Below are positions 35,474 to 43,270 of a stretch of DNA of 64,000 nt, piece after piece. The stretch is from JBFMHP01 sp040752855. GTDB lineage: Bacteria; Pseudomonadota; Gammaproteobacteria; RBG-16-57-12. The position numbers and the translations under genes were made by a program. Below the pieces are notes generated by a model, which saw only the letters and a list, made by a program, of their open reading frames with translations, had not been told where the DNA came from and did not search any database. The stretch spans positions 62,001 through 126,000 of the forward strand of contig JBFMHP010000017.1 of NCBI GenBank assembly GCA_040752855.1, in the 5' to 3' direction. Each line of letters begins with the position of its first letter. The stretch's first letter is position 1.

Positions 35474-35661
35474 GGGCTTGGTGTTCTTCTCTTGATCGGC
35501 TTGGCAAACACATGTGCGGACGACAGCCCTCTACACGGGGAGTTCATTACCAGATTGGATCGACTATAATTAACCGCGGGCGACACATCCAGTTGAATGA
35601 ATCCCTTCCCGATGTGTTCCGCGCCCCGAAGAACAGACGACACCACTAGCGATGAGCCATC

Positions 35662-36306
35662 ATGATAGCGAACATCCCGTTGTTTTCCGGCCTGAATGAA
35701 TCGGAGCTGGCGCAAGTCAGCCAACATGCCGTCACACGCACCTATCCCAAGAGCACCGTGATCATCAACGAAGGCGATACCGCCGAATCGCTGTATGTGA
35801 TCCTCAAAGGCAAGGTGAAGGTCTTCCTCACCGATGAAACCGGCAAGGAGGTCGTCATCAACAGCCAAGGGCCAGGGGAGTATTTCGGCGAGGTCGCGCT
35901 CATCGACGACGCCCAGCGCTCCGCCTCGGTGATGACGCTGGAACCCTCAAGCTTTTCGGTGATCTCCAAACATTCCTTCCGCGAGCTGCTGTCGAAGAAT
36001 CCCAACATCGCGCTCAGCGTCATCCGGGACCTCACCCAGCGAGTACGGGTACTCACCGAGAACGTAAAAAGCCTCGCCCTGCTCGATGTCTATGGGCGCG
36101 TGGCCAAAACCCTGCTCAGCATGGCCTCGGAGCAGGACGGGCGGCTGCTTATCGAGGAAAAACTCACCCAGCAGGACATCGCCAACCGCGTCGGGGCCTC
36201 CCGCGAGATGGTCTCGCGCATCCTCAAGGACCTCACCGCCGGCGGGTATATCCAGATGGAAGACAAGCACATCGTGATCAACGAAAGACTGCCAAAGCAT
36301 TATTAA
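35662..36306 (+). CDS. Crp/Fnr family transcriptional regulator
   Basis: 214 residues, starting at the canonical MIANIPLFSGLNESEL; an in-frame stop lies just upstream, so no longer form exists. Residues 1-115 form a cyclic-nucleotide-binding-type beta roll (PGEYFGEVALID). The C-terminal winged helix has ANRVGASREMVSRILKDL. Its E..SR pattern in the recognition helix is like FNR and suggests TTGAT-type half-sites. No cysteine cluster for an iron-sulfur centre is present. The roll's phosphate-binding motif has GEVALID.AQRSASV, compatible with cAMP or another ligand. It is transcribed away from the cyclase gene 188 bp away. Confidence 0.9.
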   Translation: MIANIPLFSGLNESELAQVSQHAVTRTYPKSTVIINEGDTAESLYVILKGKVKVFLTDETGKEVVINSQGPGEYFGEVALIDDAQRSASVMTLEPSSFSVISKHSFRELLSKNPNIALSVIRDLTQRVRVLTENVKSLALLDVYGRVAKTLLSMASEQDGRLLIEEKLTQQDIANRVGASREMVSRILKDLTAGGYIQMEDKHIVINERLPKHY

Positions 36307-36430
36307 TTCTAGGATTTTTCTCAGCAGCGGGACCTGCGCCCGCCGAGATACCTTGAAATTCCCTTTTTAATCATTATTCTTACATCCTGGATACCCCAGA
36401 AAACAGCTCAACAAGAGGAAGTTGTTCGAT

Positions 36431-37120
36431 ATGAATACCAACCACACCATCGCGCGCGACGCGAGTAGTACCCTGGCCCTTGAGACCAACAAGGTTCTGC
36501 GCAATACCTATCTGCTGCTGTCGATCACGCTGATCTTCAGCGCCATCACCGCTGGCCTCTCCGTGGCGATCAATCCGCCCTGGTTCACCGGCCTGATCTG
36601 TTCCCTCGTCGCCTTGGCGCTCGTTTGGTTCGTGCTGCCGCGCACCGCCAACTCCGCCGCGGGGCTGGGCGTGGTGTTCGGGATCACCGGCCTGCTCGGC
36701 TTTGGTCTTGGCCCCGTGCTCTCCCACTATCTGAGCGTGCCCAACGGCGCGCAGATCGTGATGCAAGCCATGGGCGCGACCGGCGCGATCTTCGTGGGGC
36801 TTTCCGCCTATGTGTTAACCACCAAGAAAGACTTCAGCTTCATGGGCGGCTTCCTGATGGCCGGGATGATCCTGGCGATCGTCGCCATGCTGGCGCTGCT
36901 GGTCGCGGGTCTGTTCGGCTTCCACATGCCGGTGCTGGGCCTGGCGCTCTCCGGCGTGGTGGCGCTGCTGATGGCCGGTTTCATCCTGTATGACACCAGC
37001 CGCATCATCAACGGCGGCGAGACCAACTACATCATGGCCACCGTCGGACTGTACCTGAGCATCTACAACCTGTTCAGCAGCCTGCTACAGCTGATCGGCG
37101 CCACCAGCGGCGACGACTAA
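36431..37120 (+). CDS. Bax inhibitor-1/YccA family membrane protein
   Basis: 229 residues from ATG 36431. AGAGGAAG lies about ten bases upstream; the TTG at 36422 is too close to that site. Seven hydrophobic segments and the family ending YDTSRIINGGETNYIMATVGLYLSIYNLFSSLLQLIG identify the TMBIM/UPF0005 family. E. coli YccA is an FtsH substrate and modulates proteolysis of SecY; other members are Ca2+-leak channels. The conserved aspartates for pH gating are compatible with D in LYDTSR. It stands alone, followed by a clear terminator. Confidence 0.9.
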   Translation: MNTNHTIARDASSTLALETNKVLRNTYLLLSITLIFSAITAGLSVAINPPWFTGLICSLVALALVWFVLPRTANSAAGLGVVFGITGLLGFGLGPVLSHYLSVPNGAQIVMQAMGATGAIFVGLSAYVLTTKKDFSFMGGFLMAGMILAIVAMLALLVAGLFGFHMPVLGLALSGVVALLMAGFILYDTSRIINGGETNYIMATVGLYLSIYNLFSSLLQLIGATSGDD

Positions 37121-37146
37121 CATCCGCCGGCCACTCGCGCTAAGAT

Positions 37147-37173
37147 AAAGCCCCGCCCTCGGGGCTTTATTTT
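37147..37173 (+). terminator. Intrinsic terminator after the YccA-family gene
   Basis: AAAGCCCCG pairs with CGGGGCTTT around CCCT, followed by ATTTTTG. It ends just before the next rightward gene. Confidence 0.9.
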
Positions 37174-37190
37174 TGAATTCGAATATCACC

Positions 37191-38177
37191 ATGTCTGAAC
37201 ACCCCTTCGCGCAATACGTCCGCATCCTCGGCAAAGGAAAGAAAGGGGCACGCTCGCTCACCCAAGAGGAAGCGCGCGAGGCCTTCGGCATGATCCTGCG
37301 CGATGAGGTCCGGCCCGAACAGCTCGGCGCCTTCCTGATGCTGCTGCGGGTGAAGGAAGAGACCGGCGCGGAGATCGCCGGCTTCGTGCAGGCGGTGCGC
37401 GACAGCCTCGCGCTGCCGCAGCCGTTGCCCCATGTTGATCTGGACTGGTCGAGCTATGCGGGCAAGCGCCGCCACCTGCCCTGGTTTCTGCTCGCGGTGC
37501 TGGCGCTGGCCGATCGCGGCATCAAGGTCTTCATGCACGGGGCCTGCGGCCACACCGCAGGTCGCGTCTACACCCGCGAGGCGCTGCGCCATTTCCAATT
37601 GCCGGTGGCTACGACATTCGCCGAGGCGCACACGCAACTCGAGCAGCACCATTTCTCTTTCATGGACCTGAGCGTTCTCTGCCCGAAGCTCCAGGCCATT
37701 ATGGATCTGCGCTCGGTGTTCGGGCTGCGCTCGCCGGTGCACACCCTTGCCCGCCAGATCAATCCGCTCGCGGCGCCGTACTCGATGCAGAGCATCTTCC
37801 ATCCCGGCTATCAATTCATTCATCAGGAGGCCGAGCGCATCCTCGGTCAGCCGCACATGGCGGTGATCAAGGGCGACGGCGGTGAAGTGGAGTGCAATCC
37901 GGACAGCCCGTGCACCGTCTATACCGTGCACGATGGCGTGACGGACTGCGAAGAGTGGCCGGCATATTTCGCGGCGCGTCATCTCAAACCCGCAGAACTC
38001 GACCTCGAGGATCTGCGCCGCCTCTGGCGCGGAGAGATCGCCGATGAATACGCGCTCGGCGCCATCCTCATGACCCTGGCGGTGACGCTCAAGACGATGC
38101 AGCGCGCCGAAACCCAGAGCGCAGCCTTGGCGCTGGCGCAAGAGGTTTGGGACTCGCGCAAGCGCGACCGATTCTGA
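37191..38177 (+). CDS. Glycosyl transferase family protein TrpD2/YbiB
   Basis: 328 residues from ATG 37191; a TTG at 37173 lies inside the preceding terminator and is less likely. No clear ribosome-binding site. The sequence has the anthranilate phosphoribosyltransferase fold of TrpD2/YbiB: RSLTQEEAREAFGMILRDEVRPEQLGAFLMLLRVKEET at the N-terminus, FMHGACGHTAGRVYT for the phosphate-binding loop, and KGDGGEVECNP. YbiB of E. coli binds nucleic acids and lacks anthranilate transferase activity. The usual TrpD glycine-rich loop is altered here, so tryptophan synthesis is unlikely. No trp genes are nearby. Confidence 0.88.
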   Translation: MSEHPFAQYVRILGKGKKGARSLTQEEAREAFGMILRDEVRPEQLGAFLMLLRVKEETGAEIAGFVQAVRDSLALPQPLPHVDLDWSSYAGKRRHLPWFLLAVLALADRGIKVFMHGACGHTAGRVYTREALRHFQLPVATTFAEAHTQLEQHHFSFMDLSVLCPKLQAIMDLRSVFGLRSPVHTLARQINPLAAPYSMQSIFHPGYQFIHQEAERILGQPHMAVIKGDGGEVECNPDSPCTVYTVHDGVTDCEEWPAYFAARHLKPAELDLEDLRRLWRGEIADEYALGAILMTLAVTLKTMQRAETQSAALALAQEVWDSRKRDRF

Positions 38178-38178
38178 C

Positions 38179-38619
38179 TCAATCGTTTTTTAGATTGATG
38201 GCGAAGTGGTAACTGCTACGCTGCATGCCCTCGCGCTCATAGAAGCGATGGGCATCGAGGCGCTGCACGCCGGAGTCAAGATGCAGTTGATCGCAGCCGC
38301 AGCGGCGGGCCTCTTCCACCAGCCACGCCAGCATCGCCTGGCCCGCACCGCGGGAGCGCTGTTGCGCGTCGGTTACCAGGTCATCCACATAGAGAAACCG
38401 TCCCCAGGCGAGATTGCGAATTAACCGAAAGCCGGCAACGGTGACCACCTTGTCTCCCTCACACGCATATGCCAGCTGAAAACCCTCTTGCATCTGCGCC
38501 TGCACCTGCGCAAGAAATGCCTGCGCCGAGTACTGCGGTCGCAACTGCGCCATCACCGGATAACAGCGCATGACTTCTTCGGGAGTGCCGGCGCGGCGGA
38601 TGACGAAATTCGTTTTCAT
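38179..38619 (-). CDS. GNAT family N-acetyltransferase
   Basis: 146 residues from ATG 38619, 4-bp overlap (ATGA) with the cysG stop, so the two genes are coupled. The acetyl-CoA binding motif is VTDAQQRSRGAGQAML (R/Q-x-x-G-x-G/A), preceded by the strand FLYVDDL. A C-terminal LHLDSGVQRLDAHRFYEREGMQRSSYHF is typical of GNATs, including the catalytic Tyr position. Substrate unknown; the link to siroheme synthesis is by operon position only. The stop is 1 bp from the convergent ybiB-like gene's stop. Confidence 0.9.
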   Translation of the reverse strand: MKTNFVIRRAGTPEEVMRCYPVMAQLRPQYSAQAFLAQVQAQMQEGFQLAYACEGDKVVTVAGFRLIRNLAWGRFLYVDDLVTDAQQRSRGAGQAMLAWLVEEARRCGCDQLHLDSGVQRLDAHRFYEREGMQRSSYHFAINLKND

Positions 38620-40013
38620 GACTCCACCGTCTGTTCGGGATGATACCACGCCAGCTTTTCGTGCAACCGCACCACTTCACCGATGATCACCAGGGTCGGG
38701 GCCTTGACCTCATGGCGCTTCACCAACTCGGGCAACGACGAGACATCGCCGATATACACGCGCTGCTCCGGCGTGGTGCCTTGCTGGATGAGCGCGGCGG
38801 GCATGTCGGCGCGCATGCCGCGCTGGATCAGTTCGGCGCACAACTGATCCAGCCCCACCAACCCCATGTAGATCACCAGTGTCTGTTGCGGCAGGATCAA
38901 TCCGTCCCAATTCAGATTAAATTGACCGTCCTTGAGATGCCCGGTGATGAAGGCCACCGATTGCGCGTAATCGCGATGCGTCAGCGGGATGCCGGCATAA
39001 GCGGCGCAGCCCGAGGCCGCCGTGATGCCCGGCACCACTTGGAAGTGGATGCCCTGTTCGGCCAGGGTTTCGATCTCCTCCCCGCCACGGCCGAAGATAA
39101 ACGGATCGCCGCCCTTCAAACGGCAGACCCGCTTGCCTTCCAATGCGAGGCGCGCCAGGGTTTGGTTTATTTCCTCCTGTCGCATCGCGTGATCGCTGCG
39201 CGCCTTGCCGACGTAGATCAGCTCCGCATCGCGGCGCACCAGGTCGAGGATCTGCGGCGAAACCAGGCGGTCATACAGCACGACATCGGCCTGCTGCATC
39301 AGGCGCAAGGCCCGGAAGGTGAGCAGATCCGGATCGCCGGGACCGGCGCCGATGAGATAGACCTCGCCGCGCACGGCGGACGGCCCGTTGTCGCACATCT
39401 GTTCCAACAGCTTCCCGGCAGCCTCATCATGCCCGGCGAAGACCTGTTCGGCCACCGGCCCTTGCAACGCCGACTCCCAGAACAGGCGCCGCTCGTGCAC
39501 CGAAGGAAAACGCGCCTTCACCCGCTCGCGAAACCGCTCCGCCAGCGCGGCAAGCCGCCCATACGAGGCAGGTATCATGGTCTCCAATCGGGCACGGATC
39601 AGCCGCGCCAAGGTCGGCGAGGCCCCGCCGGTGGAAACGGCGGCCACCACCGGCGAGCGATCGATGATCGACGGCAGGATGAAGGTGCACAGCCGCGGCT
39701 GATCCACTACGTTCACCGGGATGTTGCGCGCCACGGCGGCATCGTGCACCTGTTGATTGACCTGGGCATCGCTGGTGGCGGCGATCACCAGGGCGCATTG
39801 CTCCAGCATGTCGGTGTCAAAGGCATCCGCCTCGTGTTCGATCAGCCCGGAGGCCAGCAGCTCCTGCAGCGTCGGCGACAAGCGTGGGGCAACCACAACG
39901 ACCTTGGCACCGGCCTTGAGCAGCAGCCGCGTCTTGCGCGTGGCGACTTCGCCGCCGCCGACCACCAGACATGACCGGCCCTGCAAATCGAGAAAGATAG
40001 GAAAAAAATCCAC
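38616..40013 (-). CDS. cysG: Siroheme synthase CysG (trifunctional)
   Basis: 465 residues. CysG makes siroheme from uroporphyrinogen III: two SAM-dependent methylations, NAD-dependent dehydrogenation and iron insertion. The N-terminal dehydrogenase/chelatase domain has VVGGGEVATRK (18-28), a Rossmann loop, then a dimerisation region. The C-terminal methyltransferase (about 218-460) has LIGAGPGDPDLLT and KGGDPFIFGRGGEE. Siroheme serves sulfite and nitrite reductases, neither encoded here. In many gammaproteobacteria cysG sits beside serS, as here within 5 kb. Upstream 40014-40067 is a short gap. Confidence 0.96.
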   Translation of the reverse strand: MDFFPIFLDLQGRSCLVVGGGEVATRKTRLLLKAGAKVVVVAPRLSPTLQELLASGLIEHEADAFDTDMLEQCALVIAATSDAQVNQQVHDAAVARNIPVNVVDQPRLCTFILPSIIDRSPVVAAVSTGGASPTLARLIRARLETMIPASYGRLAALAERFRERVKARFPSVHERRLFWESALQGPVAEQVFAGHDEAAGKLLEQMCDNGPSAVRGEVYLIGAGPGDPDLLTFRALRLMQQADVVLYDRLVSPQILDLVRRDAELIYVGKARSDHAMRQEEINQTLARLALEGKRVCRLKGGDPFIFGRGGEEIETLAEQGIHFQVVPGITAASGCAAYAGIPLTHRDYAQSVAFITGHLKDGQFNLNWDGLILPQQTLVIYMGLVGLDQLCAELIQRGMRADMPAALIQQGTTPEQRVYIGDVSSLPELVKRHEVKAPTLVIIGEVVRLHEKLAWYHPEQTVES

Positions 40014-40067
40014 GTTCAGCTGCCTGTACAGTTACATGGCGCTAGTGTAACGCACCACGATCCGCAG

Positions 40068-40823
40068 CTACAGCCGGTAGAGATAGAGCCGCGTGCGGCG
40101 CCGGTCCTCCAGCTCATAGACCTCATCGGGCGCCACCTGCGGCACCGCGAAGGAATTGCTGATCAAGACACTGCCGCGGCGCATCTCGGCCTTGGCCTTG
40201 CGGTAAACCTCCGCCATGGGCGCAGGCGAGAGAAAACAGTACACCACATCGTAGGAAGCCAGCTCCTGGCGCCACAAATCGCCGTAGATCAGCCGGGCAT
40301 TGGCGACCCCCATGAGACGCAGGCGTGAAATCAGCGCCGGAACCGGCGCGGACTCCACCCCCGCGAAATAGCCATCCGGGCGCATGCGCGCCAGATGGGC
40401 GAGCGTACCGCTCAGACCGGCGCCGATATCCAAAAACCGCACGCCCGTCTGCGCGGGCAGCAAAGTGGCCAAGGCCTCACGCGTGGCGGTATTGCTCAGA
40501 TACAGCGGCACCCGCTCATCGGCACTGTTCCAGAAAAAGGCCAACAGCCCCAGCAGCGCGACGAGATAGACCCATGCCGGCAATTCGAGCACCCAGGCGC
40601 CCCACACGGCGAATGGCAGCACGACATTGATGATGCGCCACCAAGGCGCCAGGCCGAGACGCTCGCCCAGGAAGGCGGCGGCCACCCCTTGCAGCAACAG
40701 CAACGCTGGAACAGGAACGATGAGGCCGAACATGCGCTTTACGATGATCGCGAGGGCAAGCAACACGGCGGCCGTGACCAATTGCGCCGCCAAGGCAGAC
40801 AGGACAGGAAATCTCTTCAACAC
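40068..40823 (-). CDS. Membrane-anchored class I SAM-dependent methyltransferase
   Basis: 251 residues with GTG at 40823 as start; no strong ribosome-binding site. Residues 8-90 hold three or four membrane segments. Residues 105-245 are a class I methyltransferase: motif I is VRFLDIGAGLSG (about 130-140), with the acidic residue of motif II in GVESAPVPALISR and YDVVYCFLSP as motif IV. The architecture (membrane N-terminus plus cytoplasmic methyltransferase) suggests a lipid or quinone-like substrate, but none is clear. It lies between cysG and usp, on the same strand. Substrate unknown. Confidence 0.8.
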   Translation of the reverse strand: MLKRFPVLSALAAQLVTAAVLLALAIIVKRMFGLIVPVPALLLLQGVAAAFLGERLGLAPWWRIINVVLPFAVWGAWVLELPAWVYLVALLGLLAFFWNSADERVPLYLSNTATREALATLLPAQTGVRFLDIGAGLSGTLAHLARMRPDGYFAGVESAPVPALISRLRLMGVANARLIYGDLWRQELASYDVVYCFLSPAPMAEVYRKAKAEMRRGSVLISNSFAVPQVAPDEVYELEDRRRTRLYLYRL

Positions 40824-40864
40824 GGATTGTTATGATTTGAAAAACCTTGATTGCTGACGTTGCC

Positions 40865-40890
40865 GTCATTCCGACATGCGCCGGAATGAC
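40865..40890. repeat. 26-bp palindromic repeat, copy 1 (downstream of usp)
   Basis: An imperfect palindrome running from GTCATTCCG to CGGAATGAC. It differs by one base from the copy at 41418, so the two bracket the universal stress gene. Such hairpins are typical of dispersed intergenic repeats. Confidence 0.7.
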
Positions 40891-40896
40891 GAATAC

Positions 40897-41346
40897 TCAG
40901 ACCTTCTTCTGGTGCTCCAGATGCACGGCAAGCACGTCGCACGTGGCATAGTTGAGCAGGCCATGCGCCGTGGACCCCAGCAACCGGCCCAGGCCGTGGC
41001 GGCTGTGCGCGCCGATCACCAGCAGATCGATGCGCGATTCCTCCAGCACGCGGCGAATCTCCAGCTTGGGAATGCCGATCACCGTGATCTGCCGGCATTG
41101 CGCGCAGCCATGCTGTTGCGCCAGGGTTTGCAAGGACTGCTGCGCGCGCTTCAGCAACGCCTGTTCATCCACGCCCCAGCTCGGCAGGATCAAGGGATCG
41201 CCGGCCAGCTCCAGCGGCGGGACGTATTCCACCACATGCATCAGGACCAAGTCGGCCTGATTCTGGTTCGCCAGTTCACGCGCCTTCAGCAATACATTGG
41301 GCGCGGCCTCGGAAAAATCGACACAGACGAGGATACGTTGATACAC
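40897..41346 (-). CDS. Universal stress protein (UspA family)
   Basis: 149 residues. N-terminal RILVCVDFSEAAPNVL and the C-terminal ATP-binding signature VIGAHSRHGLGRLLGSTAHGLL, in which G-x2-G-x9-G-S/T is recognisable, place it among ATP-binding Usps. Cytoplasmic stress protein that binds ATP and modulates growth arrest or oxidative resistance. Two almost identical 26-bp palindromes lie on either side of the gene (see 40865 and 41418). It has no obvious operon partner. Confidence 0.93.
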   Translation of the reverse strand: MYQRILVCVDFSEAAPNVLLKARELANQNQADLVLMHVVEYVPPLELAGDPLILPSWGVDEQALLKRAQQSLQTLAQQHGCAQCRQITVIGIPKLEIRRVLEESRIDLLVIGAHSRHGLGRLLGSTAHGLLNYATCDVLAVHLEHQKKV

Positions 41347-41417
41347 GGTTCACCTCCGCTGTTGGTTTTACACGAACAGGAGGCCGAGCCCCTGCTTCTT
41401 TAGACAATTGCCACTGC

Positions 41418-41443
41418 GTCATTCCGGCATGCGCCGGAATGAC
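41418..41443. repeat. 26-bp palindromic repeat, copy 2 (upstream of usp)
   Basis: Same palindrome as at 40865 with a single base difference in the left arm; stem GTCATTCCGG / CCGGAATGAC. Lies between the FadL-type gene and usp. Confidence 0.7.
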
Positions 41444-41461
41444 ACATTGGCCAAACCTCCC

Positions 41462-42796
41462 TCAAAACAACCACTGCCCTTGCACGCTGAGGATGTCGAC
41501 GGATGATTCATATTCGCCCTTGAGCGTGGCGTTCAGCGCGTCGAAGGGTGGTTTCACTTCAAGCGTGTTGTTGATCTTGGTGTCGCTGACAAACAAATGG
41601 GCATAGCCGACATCGAAACTCAAGCGCTCGCTGCTCTTATAGCTCGCGCCGATGGCCAACCAGCGCCGGTCGCTGTCGGGGATGCGCGGGGTGCGGTGCT
41701 CGGCGTTCGGAATCGGGGATTGGTCGAGGGCCGCGCCGGCGCGCAGTAGCCATTGGTCGTTGAGCTGGTAATTCACGCCCAGGGCGTAGCGCCAGCTGTT
41801 GTCCCAGTCCGCGGTGGTCACGGTGTCGGGCTGCAAGGGATTGTCGTATTCGATGCGCAGCTCCTTGAACACCGACCAGTAGGTCTTGGTGGCATCGGCC
41901 ATCAGCGCCCAGCGGTCGTTGAAGGCGTGATACACGCTCAGCGACAAGGTGGCCGGCACGGTGACGCTGGCCTTCAGGCCGGTGTCCACGAATCTTCCTG
42001 AAGCCGCCAGGATAGGGCTCACATCGAAATCGGCCTCGCCATCGACGTGATGTTTAATCCGTGAGCGATACGCCATGCCCAGTCGTGTCGCATCCGTGGC
42101 CTGATACAACAAGCCCGCGTTCACGCCGGTATTGAGCCGATCGAAGTTATCGCCGGTCAGGGTAGCATAACCATCTTCCGTAACACGGAGGTGTGGTGGC
42201 AGCGCTAGAGTTAGCGTCTGTTGATCAATCGCGCTCGACAAGGTCACATCGACATACTGAAAGTTGAAACCGAATCCGAACGCCAATCGCTCGGTCATCT
42301 GCACGGCGAAAGAGGGATTGATGTTGATCGACATCAAAGATGATTCGATGGCGTGATAGCGCCCCGCCCAGCTCTTGTTGTATTCAGTGGATAAACCGAA
42401 CGGGGCGTTAATGCCCAGGCCGAAGCGAGTGGTGTCGGACAACGGCATCACATAGTAGAAATTCGGCACGAGGGCGTCGACGCCGCCATCGTCGTTGCCG
42501 GTCAGCGCGCTGCCGCCGGCCGCGGCATGTTTATGCGAACCCTGATCAGTGAACTCCGCCTTGGGTGAAATCCAGTGCAGCGCCGCCAGCGCCTGCGCCC
42601 GCGGTTCGAGGCGCATCATACCGGCGGGATTGAAATAGATGGTCGAGGCATCCTCGGCCGCGGCCGCGCCGCCCGCGTAGGCGTTGCCCATGCCGCTGGC
42701 GCTTTGCTCGATGAGGGCATATCCCGCCGCGTGGGCGAGCCCGCCGGCCATGGTCAATCCGCTCGCGCCGAGCAACCGTACGATCTTGTTATTCAT
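41462..42796 (-). CDS. OmpP1/FadL family outer-membrane transporter
   Basis: 444 residues. Signal peptide 1-23 (ending AHA). The mature N-terminus AGYALIEQSASGMGNAYAGGAAAAEDASTIYFNPAGM is the FadL hatch/plug signature with the NPA motif. The rest is a 14-strand-type barrel with a terminal LF. FadL proteins take up long-chain fatty acids or other hydrophobic compounds. The thioesterase and acyl-CoA synthetase genes directly upstream on the same strand support fatty-acid import. A TodX-like aromatic hydrocarbon role is also possible. Confidence 0.93.
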   Translation of the reverse strand: MNNKIVRLLGASGLTMAGGLAHAAGYALIEQSASGMGNAYAGGAAAAEDASTIYFNPAGMMRLEPRAQALAALHWISPKAEFTDQGSHKHAAAGGSALTGNDDGGVDALVPNFYYVMPLSDTTRFGLGINAPFGLSTEYNKSWAGRYHAIESSLMSININPSFAVQMTERLAFGFGFNFQYVDVTLSSAIDQQTLTLALPPHLRVTEDGYATLTGDNFDRLNTGVNAGLLYQATDATRLGMAYRSRIKHHVDGEADFDVSPILAASGRFVDTGLKASVTVPATLSLSVYHAFNDRWALMADATKTYWSVFKELRIEYDNPLQPDTVTTADWDNSWRYALGVNYQLNDQWLLRAGAALDQSPIPNAEHRTPRIPDSDRRWLAIGASYKSSERLSFDVGYAHLFVSDTKINNTLEVKPPFDALNATLKGEYESSVDILSVQGQWLF

Positions 42797-42872
42797 TCTT
42801 CCTCCCGTCGATGATGTGCGATCCAGCGCTCATCATCGAAGGGTAGCAGTGAAAAATCAAGCGCGCCGGGGA

Positions 42873-43268
42873 TTATCGCGGCGGCAGTTCGCGCGGCTGC
42901 CCGAGCTCGTCGATGGCAACATAAACCACGTGGGCCTCGGTGACCTTGATGGTCTCGATCTGGCCCGCCCGCAGCCGTTGGGCGTAGACCTCGACGAAGA
43001 CCTCGAGCGAGGTGCGCCCCTCGCGCACGATCTCGGCGTAACAACTGAGCAAGTCGCCGACGAAGACGGGTTTCTTGAATTCGAAGGAATGCACCGCGCG
43101 GGTGACGATCCGGCCGGCGGCGCGGATCTCGGCCGGGATGGCGCCGGCCACATCCACCTGCGACATGATCCAACCGCCGAAGATGCTGCCGCCCTTGTTG
43201 GTATCGGCCGGTTTGGCCGGCACGCGCAGCACCGGAATCTTGCCCTCGGGCAGCCCTGTTTCCAGCAT
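42873..43268 (-). CDS. Hotdog-fold acyl-CoA thioesterase (YciA-like)
   Basis: 131 residues from ATG 43268, with AGGACA eight bases upstream; a TTG two codons earlier lacks support. Hotdog fold with ADTNKGGSIFGGWIMSQVDVAGAIPA, holding the active-site N/D-x-G-x(2)-GG-W pattern, and VHSFEFKKPVFVGDLLSCYAEI, typical of YciA/ACOT enzymes. It hydrolyses acyl-CoA to acid and CoA. It starts 2 bp from the acyl-CoA synthetase stop, so the synthetase and thioesterase are co-translated. Confidence 0.92.
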   Translation of the reverse strand: MLETGLPEGKIPVLRVPAKPADTNKGGSIFGGWIMSQVDVAGAIPAEIRAAGRIVTRAVHSFEFKKPVFVGDLLSCYAEIVREGRTSLEVFVEVYAQRLRAGQIETIKVTEAHVVYVAIDELGQPRELPPR

Positions 43269-43270
43269 GG

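Noticed and set aside
36422..36430. TTG start for the YccA-family gene
   Set aside because: It falls directly on the ribosome-binding site, leaving no spacing; ATG 36431 fits.
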